Of a stretch of DNA of 39,339 bases, positions 26,037-34,774 are shown one piece after another. Both the position numbers and the translations under genes were made by a program. The notes beneath the pieces were generated by a model. The model did no database searches. It was not told the DNA's origin and worked only from the letters and a program-made list of their open reading frames with translations. The stretch spans positions 1 through 39,339 of the forward strand of contig DKIG01000053.1 of assembly GCA_002454165.1 (NCBI GenBank), in the 5' to 3' direction. Each line of letters starts with the position of its first letter. Within the stretch, counting starts at the first letter, position 1. This stretch comes from Gammaproteobacteria bacterium UBA6724. Lineage in GTDB: Bacteria; Pseudomonadota; Gammaproteobacteria; Pseudomonadales; Azotimanducaceae.

Positions 26037-26510
26037 ATGATGAAATTAAACATCCTCAGAGCCGGTCTTGAACACACAGCGTCCATTGCGCGGATGAATC
26101 AGATGATGGCGCTAGAAACAGAAGCCAAGTCGCTTGCTTATGACGACATATTTGCCGGGGTGACCGCTGTCATGCAGGACCCTTCTCTGGGCTTTTATCT
26201 GGTTGCCTGTGAAGCCTCTTCACAGGACCCGGACGATGCTGTCCTCGCCTGCCTTGCTATCACCTACGAATGGAGCGATTGGCGTAACGGACTCTTCTGG
26301 TGGATACAGAGCGTCTATGTCAACAAGCAACACCGCAGCAAGGGCATCTTCCGCCAGATGTATCAGGCAGTGACAAGCCTGGCGCGCCAGGATGCACGCA
26401 TTTGCGGTCTCAGGCTATATGTGGAGAAAGCCAACCAAGATGCCATCCGTACCTATCTCGGCATCGGTATGACGGAAACAGATTATCGGTTGATGGAAGA
26501 GATGTTTTGA
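26037..26510 (+). CDS. GNAT family N-acetyltransferase
   Basis: The 157-residue protein has the GNAT core: WWIQSVYVNKQHRSKGIFRQMY is motif A with the acetyl-CoA loop (Q/RxxGxG/A variant), followed by GLRLYVEKANQDAIRTYLGIGM, the motif B region. The acceptor substrate cannot be read. Two adjacent ATGs (26037, 26040) follow GGAGG; the second has the better spacing. It is divergent from the molybdenum hydroxylase operon and convergent with pilZ. Confidence 0.8.
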   Translation: MMKLNILRAGLEHTASIARMNQMMALETEAKSLAYDDIFAGVTAVMQDPSLGFYLVACEASSQDPDDAVLACLAITYEWSDWRNGLFWWIQSVYVNKQHRSKGIFRQMYQAVTSLARQDARICGLRLYVEKANQDAIRTYLGIGMTETDYRLMEEMF

Positions 26511-26558
26511 CGGAGATGAACCCAATCTGCCAGCGAATCACTGAGCAGATACGCCGCA

Positions 26559-26870
26559 TTACATGGTGGCGGTTTGCCCGGATGAGTCGGCAAGATAGGT
26601 CTCTATCTTGTTTTTAAGCCGCTGCGCCGGGTCATTGAACTGGATACCGACACCGGAACTATGCGGATGCTTGACGCCGGTACCAGCGACCCAGACCACC
26701 CTGCCCTGCACCGGAATTACCTCAGTCTCGTCCATCAGTGTCAACTGGATGGCAACCTCATCGCCGAGACGGTAGCTTGTGTGATTCGCAATAAAGAGGC
26801 CGCCATTTTCAATAAATGGCATGTAGCAGTCGTGCAGTGTTGCCTTGTCTCTAATCTGGAGTCTAATCAT
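26559..26870 (-). CDS. pilZ: PilZ domain protein, type IV pilus assembly
   Basis: The 103-residue protein starts its domain with MPFIENGGLFI and has YRLGDEVAIQLTLMDE, VVWV and GVGIQF, like the founding PilZ of Pseudomonas. The founding PilZ lacks the c-di-GMP RxxxR site, and no such motif is seen here either. It lies 57 nt downstream of holB, the same tmk-holB-pilZ order seen in Pseudomonas and Xanthomonas. It suggests type IV pili or twitching; no other pil gene is in view. Confidence 0.85.
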   Translation of the reverse strand: MIRLQIRDKATLHDCYMPFIENGGLFIANHTSYRLGDEVAIQLTLMDETEVIPVQGRVVWVAGTGVKHPHSSGVGIQFNDPAQRLKNKIETYLADSSGQTATM

Positions 26871-26927
26871 GGTGTCTTGGTTCCTGAGTGGCCGAGTAGG
26901 TAATGGTTAGGATGGTAAACAAAGATA

Positions 26928-27914
26928 CTACACCTCCAGCGCGGTTTGCGACAGGACCCGCTCCAGTAGCATCTGGGGGTTGGCGTTGGCGGTACTGGCG
27001 AGATAGCCAAGTGCCTGGGTGATGCTATCCAGGAGGGTAAACCGCTGTTCCAAGGAAGCAAGCTCACCGTATTCTTTCAAAATATCATATAAGTCTTTGT
27101 TTTTAATAGGTAATTTATAATCAGTGAGGGAGTGCTGCAGGCTGTCCGCTATCAGGTTATAAAAAATTTCAAGTAGTTGCACCGCATTCTCTTTGGCAAA
27201 TTGTGTTGCCAGTTGCAACGGGGACCCTGTGCCTCGGGCAAGCGGGAGCATTGCCTGGGCAAGGGTCTGACGATTCTTCAGGAAGGTTTCATCAATTTCA
27301 TTAATCACCTTTAGTGGCGAGCCGCCCGCCATCTCCAGCAGGGTTTCGGCGTCCATCTGAAGCTCATGCCTTGCTCTCAGCCAGGTGCCGGCCTCCTTTG
27401 CCGGCGGAAGATGAAAATCCACCCGGTGACAGCGGCTTCGGATTGTTGGTAAAAGACGGGCCGCCTGATGGGTTATCAAAATCAATATGGTACCGGGACT
27501 GGGTTCCTCAAGGCTTTTTAACAGCGCGTTTGCCGCCTGATGATTCATGGTTTCGGCAGGCTTTATCACACACACCTTGCGCCCGCCCTGGTTGGCTGTC
27601 TGGCTCTCCCAATCACGGATGTCCCGGATCTGTTCTACTTTGATTTGCTTTGAATCCACCAGTCCAATCTGTCTGTTGTCTGGGTGGGTGCCCGCCTTGA
27701 CGAGCAGGCATGTATCGCAACTACCACAGGCTAGATCTGCCGGTGTCCGACACAAGAGGTATTGAACCAGGTGCTGCGTAAAATGCGCTTTGCCAACATG
27801 GGTGGGCCCGGACAACAGAAGCGCGTGGGGTAAGCGATTGTCAACGCAGAGTTTTGTCAGGTGCCGAAACTGTGCCTCCTGCCAGGGATATAGTGGCTCG
27901 GTGTCGGTGGTCAT
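26928..27914 (-). CDS. holB: DNA polymerase III delta prime subunit
   Basis: Residues 1-190 resemble the AAA+ clamp-loader fold: LPHALLLSGPTHVGKAHF, a zinc module CRTPADLACGSCDTC, and AETMNHQAANALLKSLEEPSPGTILIL (sensor/SRC region nearby in IRSRC). The delta prime subunit is part of the loader that opens the beta clamp. The C-terminal domain is diverged, as usual. It overlaps tmk by 4 nt. Confidence 0.9.
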   Translation of the reverse strand: MTTDTEPLYPWQEAQFRHLTKLCVDNRLPHALLLSGPTHVGKAHFTQHLVQYLLCRTPADLACGSCDTCLLVKAGTHPDNRQIGLVDSKQIKVEQIRDIRDWESQTANQGGRKVCVIKPAETMNHQAANALLKSLEEPSPGTILILITHQAARLLPTIRSRCHRVDFHLPPAKEAGTWLRARHELQMDAETLLEMAGGSPLKVINEIDETFLKNRQTLAQAMLPLARGTGSPLQLATQFAKENAVQLLEIFYNLIADSLQHSLTDYKLPIKNKDLYDILKEYGELASLEQRFTLLDSITQALGYLASTANANPQMLLERVLSQTALEV

Positions 27915-28570
27915 CGTTTCTTGCCTTCAGCGGTCTGGTTCAGGAAGTGCTTGATGATTTCTCTGATCTGGCTATGCACTTGATCCTGGGGGCGGGACGC
28001 ATCCACCAGTCTGTATCTATCCTTATGCGCCATTTGTCTGGAGCGTTGCAGAAAAGCATTACGCACCCGCTCAAAAAATTCATCCTGCTCCGATTCAAGA
28101 CGATCGGCTTCGGCATCTGACACCGCCCGTTCCAAGCCTTCCCTGGCATCCAGGTCAAGCAGTAGTGTCAAATCAGGCTGAAAACTACCCAGGGCAATGT
28201 CTTCTATCCTGGCTATTTCTTCTTCTGGCAACTGCCGACCGGCACCCTGGTAAGCATAGGTGGAATCGGTAAATCGGTCACAGACCACCCAGGCCCCGGC
28301 GGCGAGTGCCGGTGCTATCAATTCATGGACATGCTGAGTACGCGCCGCGAAAATTAGTAGTAATTCGGCATGGGCAGTCATACGGACCTCGCCCTCATCA
28401 AGGAATATTTCTCTGAGTCTTTCCCCGACACTGGTGCCCCCCGGCTCACGGCTGATAACGACAGACTTGCCCGCCGCCTCCAGCACTGACTTGATCACCT
28501 CAATGCAGGTTGATTTCCCGACGCCTTCTACCCCTTCAAGGGTAATGAATTTTCCTCGGCTACTACTCAT
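27911..28570 (-). CDS. tmk: Thymidylate kinase
   Basis: This 219-residue kinase converts dTMP to dTDP. It shows the P-loop ITLEGVEGVGKST, VISREPGGTSVGERLR, the DRFTDSTYAYQGAGR signature, and the lid DRLESEQDEFFERV. Both ends overlap neighbours by 4 nt (mltG before, holB after), so the genes are tightly coupled. Confidence 0.93.
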   Translation of the reverse strand: MSSSRGKFITLEGVEGVGKSTCIEVIKSVLEAAGKSVVISREPGGTSVGERLREIFLDEGEVRMTAHAELLLIFAARTQHVHELIAPALAAGAWVVCDRFTDSTYAYQGAGRQLPEEEIARIEDIALGSFQPDLTLLLDLDAREGLERAVSDAEADRLESEQDEFFERVRNAFLQRSRQMAHKDRYRLVDASRPQDQVHSQIREIIKHFLNQTAEGKKR

Positions 28571-29628
28571 TGCGGCCTGTCTGATTTTTGCCTGTTAGTC
28601 TGCTGGTAGCGTCTGACCGCAAGGATGTGCTCATCCAGTGTGCTGGAAAAATGACTCTCTCCGTTGCCCTTCGCGACAAAATAGAGGTAGTCACTGGTCG
28701 CGGGAGACAGGGCCGCCTTGATGGATGCCGGTCCCGGGGAGCAGATGGGCGTCGGCGGCAAGCCAGACCTGGTGTAGGTGTTAAAGGGACCATCTGTATC
28801 AATGTGTCGGCGCGTCAGATTGCCCGCATAAGTTTCTGCAAGACCATAGATGACAGTAGGGTCTGACTGCAATCTCATACCACGCCTTAGTCGGTTGTGA
28901 AACACGCTGGCTATAATTGCCCGGTCTGGTTCATATCCAGTTTCCTTTTCTATCATGGAAGCAAGAATCAAGACGGCATAAGGATCCGACAGGGACTCCC
29001 GGGCCCCATCAGACAAGCCAGAGCTTGGAGAAGGATGCGCCCATTCACGCGCCAATAGCTGTTTCATCTTTACATGTGCCCTATGTAAAATAGCCAGGTC
29101 CCGGGAACCCTTGACGAAGGAGTAAGTATCCGGATAGAACCAGCCTTCAGGTGCCCCCTCAATACCCAGCGCGGTAGCAAGTTCTGTATCAGAAAGATGC
29201 CCCCCTTCGTGTTGCAACTCGGCGGTATCTTTAAGTGCCGCCCGCCAAGCCGACAAGTGCCAGCCTTCTGGGAAGGTAATGTTGTAATGGTACACCTCAC
29301 CGGCACGGAAACGTTTCAGCAGGGCATAGCTGTCCATACCTGATGAAATTTTATATTCGCCCGCCTGAATGACGCCCCGGTAACGGGTTGCCCGGGCGTA
29401 GGCTTGAAACAGTAAAGGGTTTGCCGACAATAATTCGGCTTGGGACAGTGCTTGGGTCACCTGGTTGAGATGAGCCCCTCGGGGTATGTCAAATAGGGCA
29501 TCGGCATCAACCGACAAGAGCAGCGACATTTCCCGGTGGACCAGCACCGCCGTCGCTGTTGCAAGAATGATCACAAGCATCGTGCCGTAAAGGACAATAT
29601 AAATCAGGGGTCTCATAGAGTGTCTCAT
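28567..29628 (-). CDS. mltG: Endolytic murein transglycosylase
   Basis: One N-terminal membrane helix (VLYGTMLVIILATATAVLV) is followed by a LysM-like region (DIPRGAHLNQVTQAL, AGEYKISSGM) and the YceG domain with the catalytic Glu in ILASMIEKETG, VFHNRLRRGMRLQSDPTVIY, and SGLPPTPICSPG. It cuts nascent glycan strands at the periplasmic face and ends their growth. ATG at 29628 is the first in-frame ATG; a TTG at 29667 would overlap fabF. A pabC gene, often between fabF and mltG, is absent. Confidence 0.9.
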   Translation of the reverse strand: MRHSMRPLIYIVLYGTMLVIILATATAVLVHREMSLLLSVDADALFDIPRGAHLNQVTQALSQAELLSANPLLFQAYARATRYRGVIQAGEYKISSGMDSYALLKRFRAGEVYHYNITFPEGWHLSAWRAALKDTAELQHEGGHLSDTELATALGIEGAPEGWFYPDTYSFVKGSRDLAILHRAHVKMKQLLAREWAHPSPSSGLSDGARESLSDPYAVLILASMIEKETGYEPDRAIIASVFHNRLRRGMRLQSDPTVIYGLAETYAGNLTRRHIDTDGPFNTYTRSGLPPTPICSPGPASIKAALSPATSDYLYFVAKGNGESHFSSTLDEHILAVRRYQQTNRQKSDRPQ

Positions 29629-29654
29629 GAGGTGTCCCAGGGAGTGCTCATAGC

Positions 29655-30896
29655 CTATACAAGGCAACGAAATATCAAACTACCATTGGTGCCGCCAAAC
29701 CCGAAAGAGTTGGTTAGGGCAGCCTTAATGGTCATATCCCTGGCTTGATGGGGAACATAATCCAGATCGCAACCATCATCCGGGTTGTCCAGATTGATAG
29801 TCGGTGGTGCCACCTGATCCCGAAGCGCCAGGATGGTAAAGACTGCTTCTATGGACCCGGCGGCACCCAGGGCATGACCGACCATGGACTTGTTGGAGCT
29901 GATAGCAACTCTTCTTGCCGAGTCGCCTAGCAGGGTTTTGATGGCTTGTGTTTCCGCTACATCACCCAGAGGGGTGGATGTACTGTGGGCGTTGATGTAA
30001 TCAATCTCCTCGGCATTCATTGCACCATCCTCAAGCGCATGGCGCATCGCTTGGGCGGCACCCGCACCATTTTCAGCCGGTGAGGTTATGTGACTTGCGT
30101 CGGCACTCATCCCAAAACCTGCCAACTCGCAGTATATTTTGGCGCCACGCGACCTTGCCACTTCATATTCTTCCAGGACCAACACCGCCGCGGCGTCACT
30201 GAGTACGAAACCGTCCCGGTCACGATCCCAGGGACGGCTTGCCTGCTCAGGTGCGTTGTTTCTTGTGGACAGTGCCCTCATGGCGGCAAAGCCAGCCAGG
30301 GTCGTAGAGGCTATTGCCTTCTCCGCGCCACCGGCAAGCATTACATCGGCATCACCCCAGGCGATGAGTCGGGCGGCAAAACCAATGTTGTGCGCGCCCG
30401 TCGTGCAAGCGGTGGAGATAGCAATGTTGGGTCCCTCAAGACCAAACCTGATCGACAGATGGCCAGCAATCATATTGATGATGCTGGACGGCACGAAGAA
30501 GGGTGAGACCCTGGTGGGCCCCCGGTTCATGACGACATCGTAGCAGTTGGAAATGGTCACTATGCCGCCTATACCAGAGCCTATGGCAATCCCGATGCGT
30601 TGGCGATTTTGATCCGTCACCTCAAGGCCGGCGTCATTCATTGCCTGGATGCCAGCGACGAGTCCATACTGCATGAAACCATCCATGCGTCTGGCTTCTT
30701 TGGGTGGCAGGTAATCATCCATATCAAAGGGCGGGACTGTGCCTCCGAAGCGGACGGGGAATCCCTGGGTATTGAAAGAGGAGATGGGCGATATACCGCT
30801 CCGCCCTTCTTTCAAACCTTGCCAGGAGGTCGCCACATCAACGCCCAGAGGCGTCAACATACCCAGACCCGTGACTACGACTCTTCGCTTATTCAA
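29655..30896 (-). CDS. fabF: 3-oxoacyl-ACP synthase II
   Basis: The 413-residue condensing enzyme has RRVVVTGLGMLTPLG, the nucleophile in ISTACTTGAHNIGFA, His in NAHSTSTPLGD, and SNKSMVGHALGAAGSIEAVF, with NSFGFGGTN at the end. It elongates saturated and palmitoleoyl chains. Positions relative to acpP and its order in the fab cluster separate it from fabB at 17-18 kb. A strong hairpin lies between acpP and fabF. Confidence 0.93.
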   Translation of the reverse strand: MNKRRVVVTGLGMLTPLGVDVATSWQGLKEGRSGISPISSFNTQGFPVRFGGTVPPFDMDDYLPPKEARRMDGFMQYGLVAGIQAMNDAGLEVTDQNRQRIGIAIGSGIGGIVTISNCYDVVMNRGPTRVSPFFVPSSIINMIAGHLSIRFGLEGPNIAISTACTTGAHNIGFAARLIAWGDADVMLAGGAEKAIASTTLAGFAAMRALSTRNNAPEQASRPWDRDRDGFVLSDAAAVLVLEEYEVARSRGAKIYCELAGFGMSADASHITSPAENGAGAAQAMRHALEDGAMNAEEIDYINAHSTSTPLGDVAETQAIKTLLGDSARRVAISSNKSMVGHALGAAGSIEAVFTILALRDQVAPPTINLDNPDDGCDLDYVPHQARDMTIKAALTNSFGFGGTNGSLIFRCLV

Positions 30897-30990
30897 CCTA
30901 TGCTCTCTTCATTGCCATCTGTTGTTGATCCGGACAATTGCCCGGGATGGGCTAACTTTGGGACAGACTCAGGGATGACACAACAAACAG

Positions 30991-31024
30991 AAAAGCCACA
31001 ATCGTCAATCGGCGATTGTGGCTT
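30991..31024 (-). terminator. Terminator or attenuator between acpP and fabF
   Basis: On the minus strand a perfect 12-bp inverted repeat (arms 31013-31024 and 30993-31004, AAGCCACAATCG, with an 8-nt loop) is followed by TTTTCTGTTTGTT. It lies 28 nt after the acpP stop and about 95 nt before the fabF start. This is the shape of an intrinsic terminator; since fabF lacks an obvious promoter below it, it probably reduces readthrough and keeps acpP mRNA high. Confidence 0.65.
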
Positions 31025-31051
31025 ATCGGCATCAAAAATCGACCTGAGTGT

Positions 31052-31285
31052 TTAGCGGTTAGCCTGGATGTAGCCGATAGCCTCTTTGACCGTCGTGATC
31101 TTTTCGGCATCTTCGTCGGGGATTTCCGTTTCAAACTCTTCCTCTAGAGCCATAACCAACTCCACGGTATCCAGTGAGTCTGCCCCCAGGTCCTCAACAA
31201 AAGACGCTTCTGGCGTGACTTCCTCTTCCTTGACCCCAAGTTGTTCACACACCAGTTTTGTCACTCGCTCTACTATAGTACTCAT
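31052..31285 (-). CDS. acpP: Acyl carrier protein
   Basis: The 77-residue acidic protein has the phosphopantetheine site GADSLDTVELVMALEEEF with Ser as the attachment residue, and FETEIPDEDAEKITTV, as in E. coli AcpP. It carries growing acyl chains for the fab, lpx and pls enzymes. AGGAG lies upstream of the ATG at 31285. The 131-nt space before it holds a hairpin and room for its own promoter. Confidence 0.96.
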   Translation of the reverse strand: MSTIVERVTKLVCEQLGVKEEEVTPEASFVEDLGADSLDTVELVMALEEEFETEIPDEDAEKITTVKEAIGYIQANR

Positions 31286-31386
31286 AGCTTAATCTACTCC
31301 TACATCAGCGCAGTCCAACTGCGTTAGTTTAAGAAAATACCAGTTAGCCCATCAAGTGATTTCACTCTAGTGCCCTGGCAATAGAC

Positions 31387-31411
31387 CGCGGTCAGGAAGT
31401 TCCAGACCGCG
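31387..31411 (-). terminator. Hairpin after fabG, possible partial terminator
   Basis: CGCGGTC and GACCGCG (31387-31393, 31405-31411) make a 7-bp GC-rich stem 5 nt after the fabG stop. The minus strand has GTCTATTGCC after it, not a clear T-run. It could protect the fabG 3' end or lower readthrough into acpP. Confidence 0.35.
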
Positions 31412-31416
31412 AGAAT

Positions 31417-32145
31417 TCAGTTCATATACATGCCGCCGTTAATGTGGATGGTTTCTCCGGTAATATATCCGGCCGATTCGCTGGCAAGGAAGGCGCAAAG
31501 TGCCGCCACTTCTTCAGTGGTCCCCAGCCGCCGCGCCGGAATCCTGCTGAGCATCGCGTCTTTCTGTGCATCACTCAATTCTTCCGTCATGTCCGTCATT
31601 ACCATGCCGGGCGCTATACAGTTGACGGTGATGCCTGTGGACCCCATCTCCGCCGCCAAAGACCTAGTGTAGCCTTCTATGCCTGCTTTTGCCGCAGCAT
31701 AGTTGCTTTGTCCCGGGTTGCCCATACTACCAACCACTGAGGTCAGGTTAATTATCCTTCCCCATCTGGCTTTTGTCATGCCACGCAACACCCCTTTAGT
31801 GACCCGGAAAACACCGGTGAGATTAGTTACGATGACATCATCCCACTCTTCTTCTTTCATACGCAATGCTAACTTGTCCCTGGTGATGCCAGCGTTGTTT
31901 ACCAACACCTGAGGTGCGTCATGATGCGTCTTGATCAGTTGCAACAGAGAGTGTATAGAATCCGGATCAACAAGGTTCAATTCATATCCCCTGCCACCTG
32001 TCTGCTCCAGCATGGCGGTGATCTTATCAGCACCAGCGGAGGTGGTAGCGGTACCCAGGACTTCATAGTCATGCCCCAGGGTCACCGCAATAGTCCTGCC
32101 TATACCCCGACTAGCCCCTGTTACCAGTGCTACCTTCCTCGTCAT
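31417..32145 (-). CDS. fabG: 3-oxoacyl-ACP reductase
   Basis: The 242-residue SDR enzyme has VALVTGASRGIGRTIA (NADPH site), VNNAGITRDKLALRM, the catalytic Ser in NLTSVVGSMGNPGQSNYAAAKAG (Tyr and Lys in NYAAAKAG), and a C-terminal SAGYITGETIHINGGMYM. It reduces 3-oxoacyl-ACP. Its ATG overlaps the fabD stop by 4 nt. Confidence 0.94.
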   Translation of the reverse strand: MTRKVALVTGASRGIGRTIAVTLGHDYEVLGTATTSAGADKITAMLEQTGGRGYELNLVDPDSIHSLLQLIKTHHDAPQVLVNNAGITRDKLALRMKEEEWDDVIVTNLTGVFRVTKGVLRGMTKARWGRIINLTSVVGSMGNPGQSNYAAAKAGIEGYTRSLAAEMGSTGITVNCIAPGMVMTDMTEELSDAQKDAMLSRIPARRLGTTEEVAALCAFLASESAGYITGETIHINGGMYMN

Positions 32146-33059
32146 TTTGCCAAGACCTCAGGTGTCGGCAGGGTGCTGATAGTGCGCATGGTCACCGTCC
32201 TGTCAATTCTCCGAATTAGCCCGGATAGCACTTTGCCTGGGCCAGATTCAACGAAAGTATCAACCCCCTCTGCCAGCATCTTCTGAATAGTATCAGTCCA
32301 ACGCACTGCCCCGTACATCTGGGCGACCAGGTTACTTTTTATCTGCTCCGGGTCAGATTCCAGTCTGGCGTTGATATTCTGCACCACAGGCATATCCGGC
32401 ACTACAAAGGTAACCCTGTCCAGAGCGGCGGCCATTGATTCTGCCGCCGGGCGCATCAACTCAGTGTGAAAGGGCGCGCTAACCTCAAGCATCATAACCC
32501 TGCGTGCTCCGGCTTCTTTACAGAGGCTGCCAGCTCGTTCCAGTGCTGACTGTTGCCCCGCTATGACTGCCTGTCCCGGCGAGTTGTAGTTCGCAATCTG
32601 GATCACTTCCCCTTGAGATGCAATATCACAAGCCTGTTGCACCTGAGCATCGCTGAGACCAAGGACAGCTGTCATGCCACCCTCACCCAAGGGCATTGCT
32701 GACTGCATTAACTGTCCGCGTTGCTGAACCAGCACCACTGCGTCCCTAAAAGACAGGCAACCTGCCGCTACCAGTGCCGAATATTCCCCCAAGCTGTGTC
32801 CAGCAACCAGCTCGGGACCTCTGTCGCCCCGTGCAAGTGCAAGCCGATAGAGGGCAATGCTCGCCGTCAATAATGCAGGCTGGGTAAATTCTGTTTGATT
32901 CAGTTTTTCCTGGGGACCCTCTTGGACCAACTCCCATAAATCATAGCCGAGAAGGCTAGAGGCATCAGTGAAGATATCCAGGACCTCGGCTTCTACCTCA
33001 TTTAACATACCCACTTCCTGCGAACCCTGTCCCGGGAACACATAGGCAAGTTTTGTCAT
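32142..33059 (-). CDS. fabD: Malonyl-CoA:ACP transacylase
   Basis: The 305-residue enzyme has LAYVFPGQGSQEVGML, the nucleophile elbow VAGHSLGEYSALVAAG, and VSAPFHTELMRPAAE with the active His. It loads malonyl groups onto ACP. Upstream in many gammaproteobacteria are plsX and fabH, which are missing here: the next gene is rpmF, 135 nt away. That gap contains a lone TATAAT on the minus strand (33123-33128) but no -35, and no coding frame. Confidence 0.94.
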   Translation of the reverse strand: MTKLAYVFPGQGSQEVGMLNEVEAEVLDIFTDASSLLGYDLWELVQEGPQEKLNQTEFTQPALLTASIALYRLALARGDRGPELVAGHSLGEYSALVAAGCLSFRDAVVLVQQRGQLMQSAMPLGEGGMTAVLGLSDAQVQQACDIASQGEVIQIANYNSPGQAVIAGQQSALERAGSLCKEAGARRVMMLEVSAPFHTELMRPAAESMAAALDRVTFVVPDMPVVQNINARLESDPEQIKSNLVAQMYGAVRWTDTIQKMLAEGVDTFVESGPGKVLSGLIRRIDRTVTMRTISTLPTPEVLAK

Positions 33060-33194
33060 GATCTTCTATCTCTGTCCCGACCGTGTCAGAAATTATTATT
33101 AGGAACTGATGCGGGGTGTCGGATTATAATTCGCGAGGAAGCTTCGCCATGGCTGGTGCCGATATCCTACCAGGATTTGCAGTGCCTTTCACGG

Positions 33195-33389
33195 TCACTC
33201 CGGGTCAGGCCCCTGGTCCTGGCGATAAACGACCTGCTTCCCGCGATAAAATCCATCATCGGTAATGTGATGCCGACGGTGAGTTTCACCCGTGGTGAGG
33301 TCCTCCGACAGGGTGCCTTTTCGGAGCGCATCATGGGAGCGACGGCTTCCCCGCCTGGCTCTTGTGACTTTATTTTTTTGAACCGCCAT
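33195..33389 (-). CDS. rpmF: 50S ribosomal protein L32
   Basis: The 64-residue basic protein starts MAVQKNKVTRARRGSRRSHD, the standard L32 N-terminus, and continues ETHRRHHITDDGFYRGKQVV. Its C-terminus lacks the Cys pair of zinc-type L32, as is common in gammaproteobacteria. AGAGG precedes the ATG at 33389; the longer frame to 33512 is not conserved. YceD, the usual upstream partner, is absent, and a strong promoter sits about 160 nt upstream. Confidence 0.92.
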   Translation of the reverse strand: MAVQKNKVTRARRGSRRSHDALRKGTLSEDLTTGETHRRHHITDDGFYRGKQVVYRQDQGPDPE

Positions 33390-33482
33390 AGACAGACCTC
33401 TGAGTGGTTGGAGTGGTTGCTTGCTTCCCTTCTCTTGCAAAAAAGCCGTGCAAAAAGCCAGGCAAATTTGACTGGTAAATAT

Positions 33483-33518
33483 CCTGGATTGCGCCGCCGA
33501 GTCTAGGAGCAATCCAGG
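33483..33518 (-). promoter_or_regulatory. 10-bp hairpin in the rpmF leader
   Basis: CCTGGATTGC (33483-33492) and GCAATCCAGG (33509-33518) are exact inverted repeats around a 16-nt loop. It lies between the promoter and rpmF. There is no clear T-run directly after it on the minus strand, so it may control translation or RNA stability rather than end transcription. The rest of 33390-33720 holds only the promoter and short structures, with no gene. Confidence 0.5.
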
Positions 33519-33550
33519 TCGGGAGCCCGCCTGACCATAACAAGAGGCGC

Positions 33551-33579
33551 ATCTTAGGGACAGGACTGCAAACTGTCAA
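33551..33579 (-). promoter_or_regulatory. Sigma-70 promoter for rpmF-fabD operon
   Basis: On the minus strand TTGACA (33574-33579), a 17-nt spacer and TAAGAT (33551-33556) make a near-consensus promoter. The transcript would begin near 33544, giving a leader of about 155 nt with the hairpin at 33483-33518. Confidence 0.7.
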
Positions 33580-33720
33580 AAGAAAATTATACTCTGCCCT
33601 AGTGCCTTACCTAGGTTCCGCTGGCTGAGCACAGTTGTCCAGCACCGACGACATTGGATCGCATCTATGGCGTAACCAGTCTATATTTGATTCAAGCACC
33701 CGATTTTTCTCTGTTTTCTT

Positions 33721-34725
33721 TTATAATACTTCTTTAATATCAAATAGTTGGTCAATAAACCTTGACATAACCTTATCCAAGGGCGCGTCTAGCCTCAGGG
33801 CGGAATGCTCGCCCAGGGCAGGAATTACCAGCGAATGTGCATGTAGCATCAGCCGTGGTGGTTTGGTTCTAGTCCGCCCCGGGAGCAACCCTGCCACCAG
33901 ATCCCGGTCCTTGTGCTCATCACCATATCTGGTGTCCCCCAGGATGGGATGTCGAGCAAAACGCGTATGGACCCTAATCTGATGCGTTCGCCCGGTAACC
34001 GGTGAAGCCTTGATCAGGGAAACCTGGGTATCGCCCGCAACTAGCCGAAATCTGGTCAATGCCGTCTTACCTGTCTCGGATACTCGGGTGATCTTCTCTC
34101 CGCCACGCATCACCCCGGTCGCCAGCCTGGCATCTATTGCCTTGACGCTGGTTGGCCAGTAGCCATGCACCAGGGCGAGGTAATCTTTTTGTATGATCCC
34201 GCCGTCCCTGAGGGCTGCCTGGAGTAATCTGAGATAGGCGCGCCGTTTCGCTATCATCAAACACCCAGAACTCCCCTTGTCTAGCCTATGCACCAGTTCC
34301 AGATGCTCGCCCAATGCTTGACGTAGCGACTCAATTACCCCGATAGTGATGCCGCTACCGCCGTGAACCGCCATGCCCGCTGGCTTGTTAATGACCAGCA
34401 GATGTTTGTTTTCGTAGAGGATTAATTCTTCCAGATTGTTAATTGTCCCCGCCGCGGAAGTGCGCACAGACAGATAATTGATGGGCGGCAGGCGGATATC
34501 GTCGCCAGGTACCAGGCGGGTCTCTGGCCTGACCCGCTTACCATTGATTCTTACTTCCCCCTTCCGAATGATGCGATAAATTCTGGTTCTAGGTAGGTTC
34601 TTCAGGATCTTAAAAAGAAAATTATCCAGCCTCTGCCCTGCCCCCTCGGTATCAATTTGTCGGTGGCTAACCCGCTTGAATGGATGCTCCTGATTCATCA
34701 TAGGCCTGTTGACACCCCTTTCCAT
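33721..34725 (-). CDS. rluC: 23S rRNA pseudouridine synthase
   Basis: An N-terminal S4 domain (GQRLDNFLFKILKNLPRTRIYRIIRKGEVRIN, residues ~30-75) is followed by the RluA-type catalytic domain: LLVINKPAGMAVHGGSG, ELVHRLDKGSSGCLMIAK with the catalytic Asp, and GRTHQIRVH with RHPILGDTRYGD. The usual HRLDRDTSG is here HRLDKGSSG. RluC modifies 955, 2504 and 2580 in 23S rRNA. AGGAG precedes ATG 34725. The rluC-rne divergent pair is conserved in gammaproteobacteria. Confidence 0.9.
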   Translation of the reverse strand: MERGVNRPMMNQEHPFKRVSHRQIDTEGAGQRLDNFLFKILKNLPRTRIYRIIRKGEVRINGKRVRPETRLVPGDDIRLPPINYLSVRTSAAGTINNLEELILYENKHLLVINKPAGMAVHGGSGITIGVIESLRQALGEHLELVHRLDKGSSGCLMIAKRRAYLRLLQAALRDGGIIQKDYLALVHGYWPTSVKAIDARLATGVMRGGEKITRVSETGKTALTRFRLVAGDTQVSLIKASPVTGRTHQIRVHTRFARHPILGDTRYGDEHKDRDLVAGLLPGRTRTKPPRLMLHAHSLVIPALGEHSALRLDAPLDKVMSRFIDQLFDIKEVL

Positions 34726-34774
34726 GTGCTTTCTCCTCTACCCAGTGCTCACTCGGGTGAAAATTGGAACCAGT

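Noticed and set aside
33123..33128. Separate fabD promoter from a perfect TATAAT on the minus strand
   Set aside because: No -35 or TG extension is found, so it is only mentioned.
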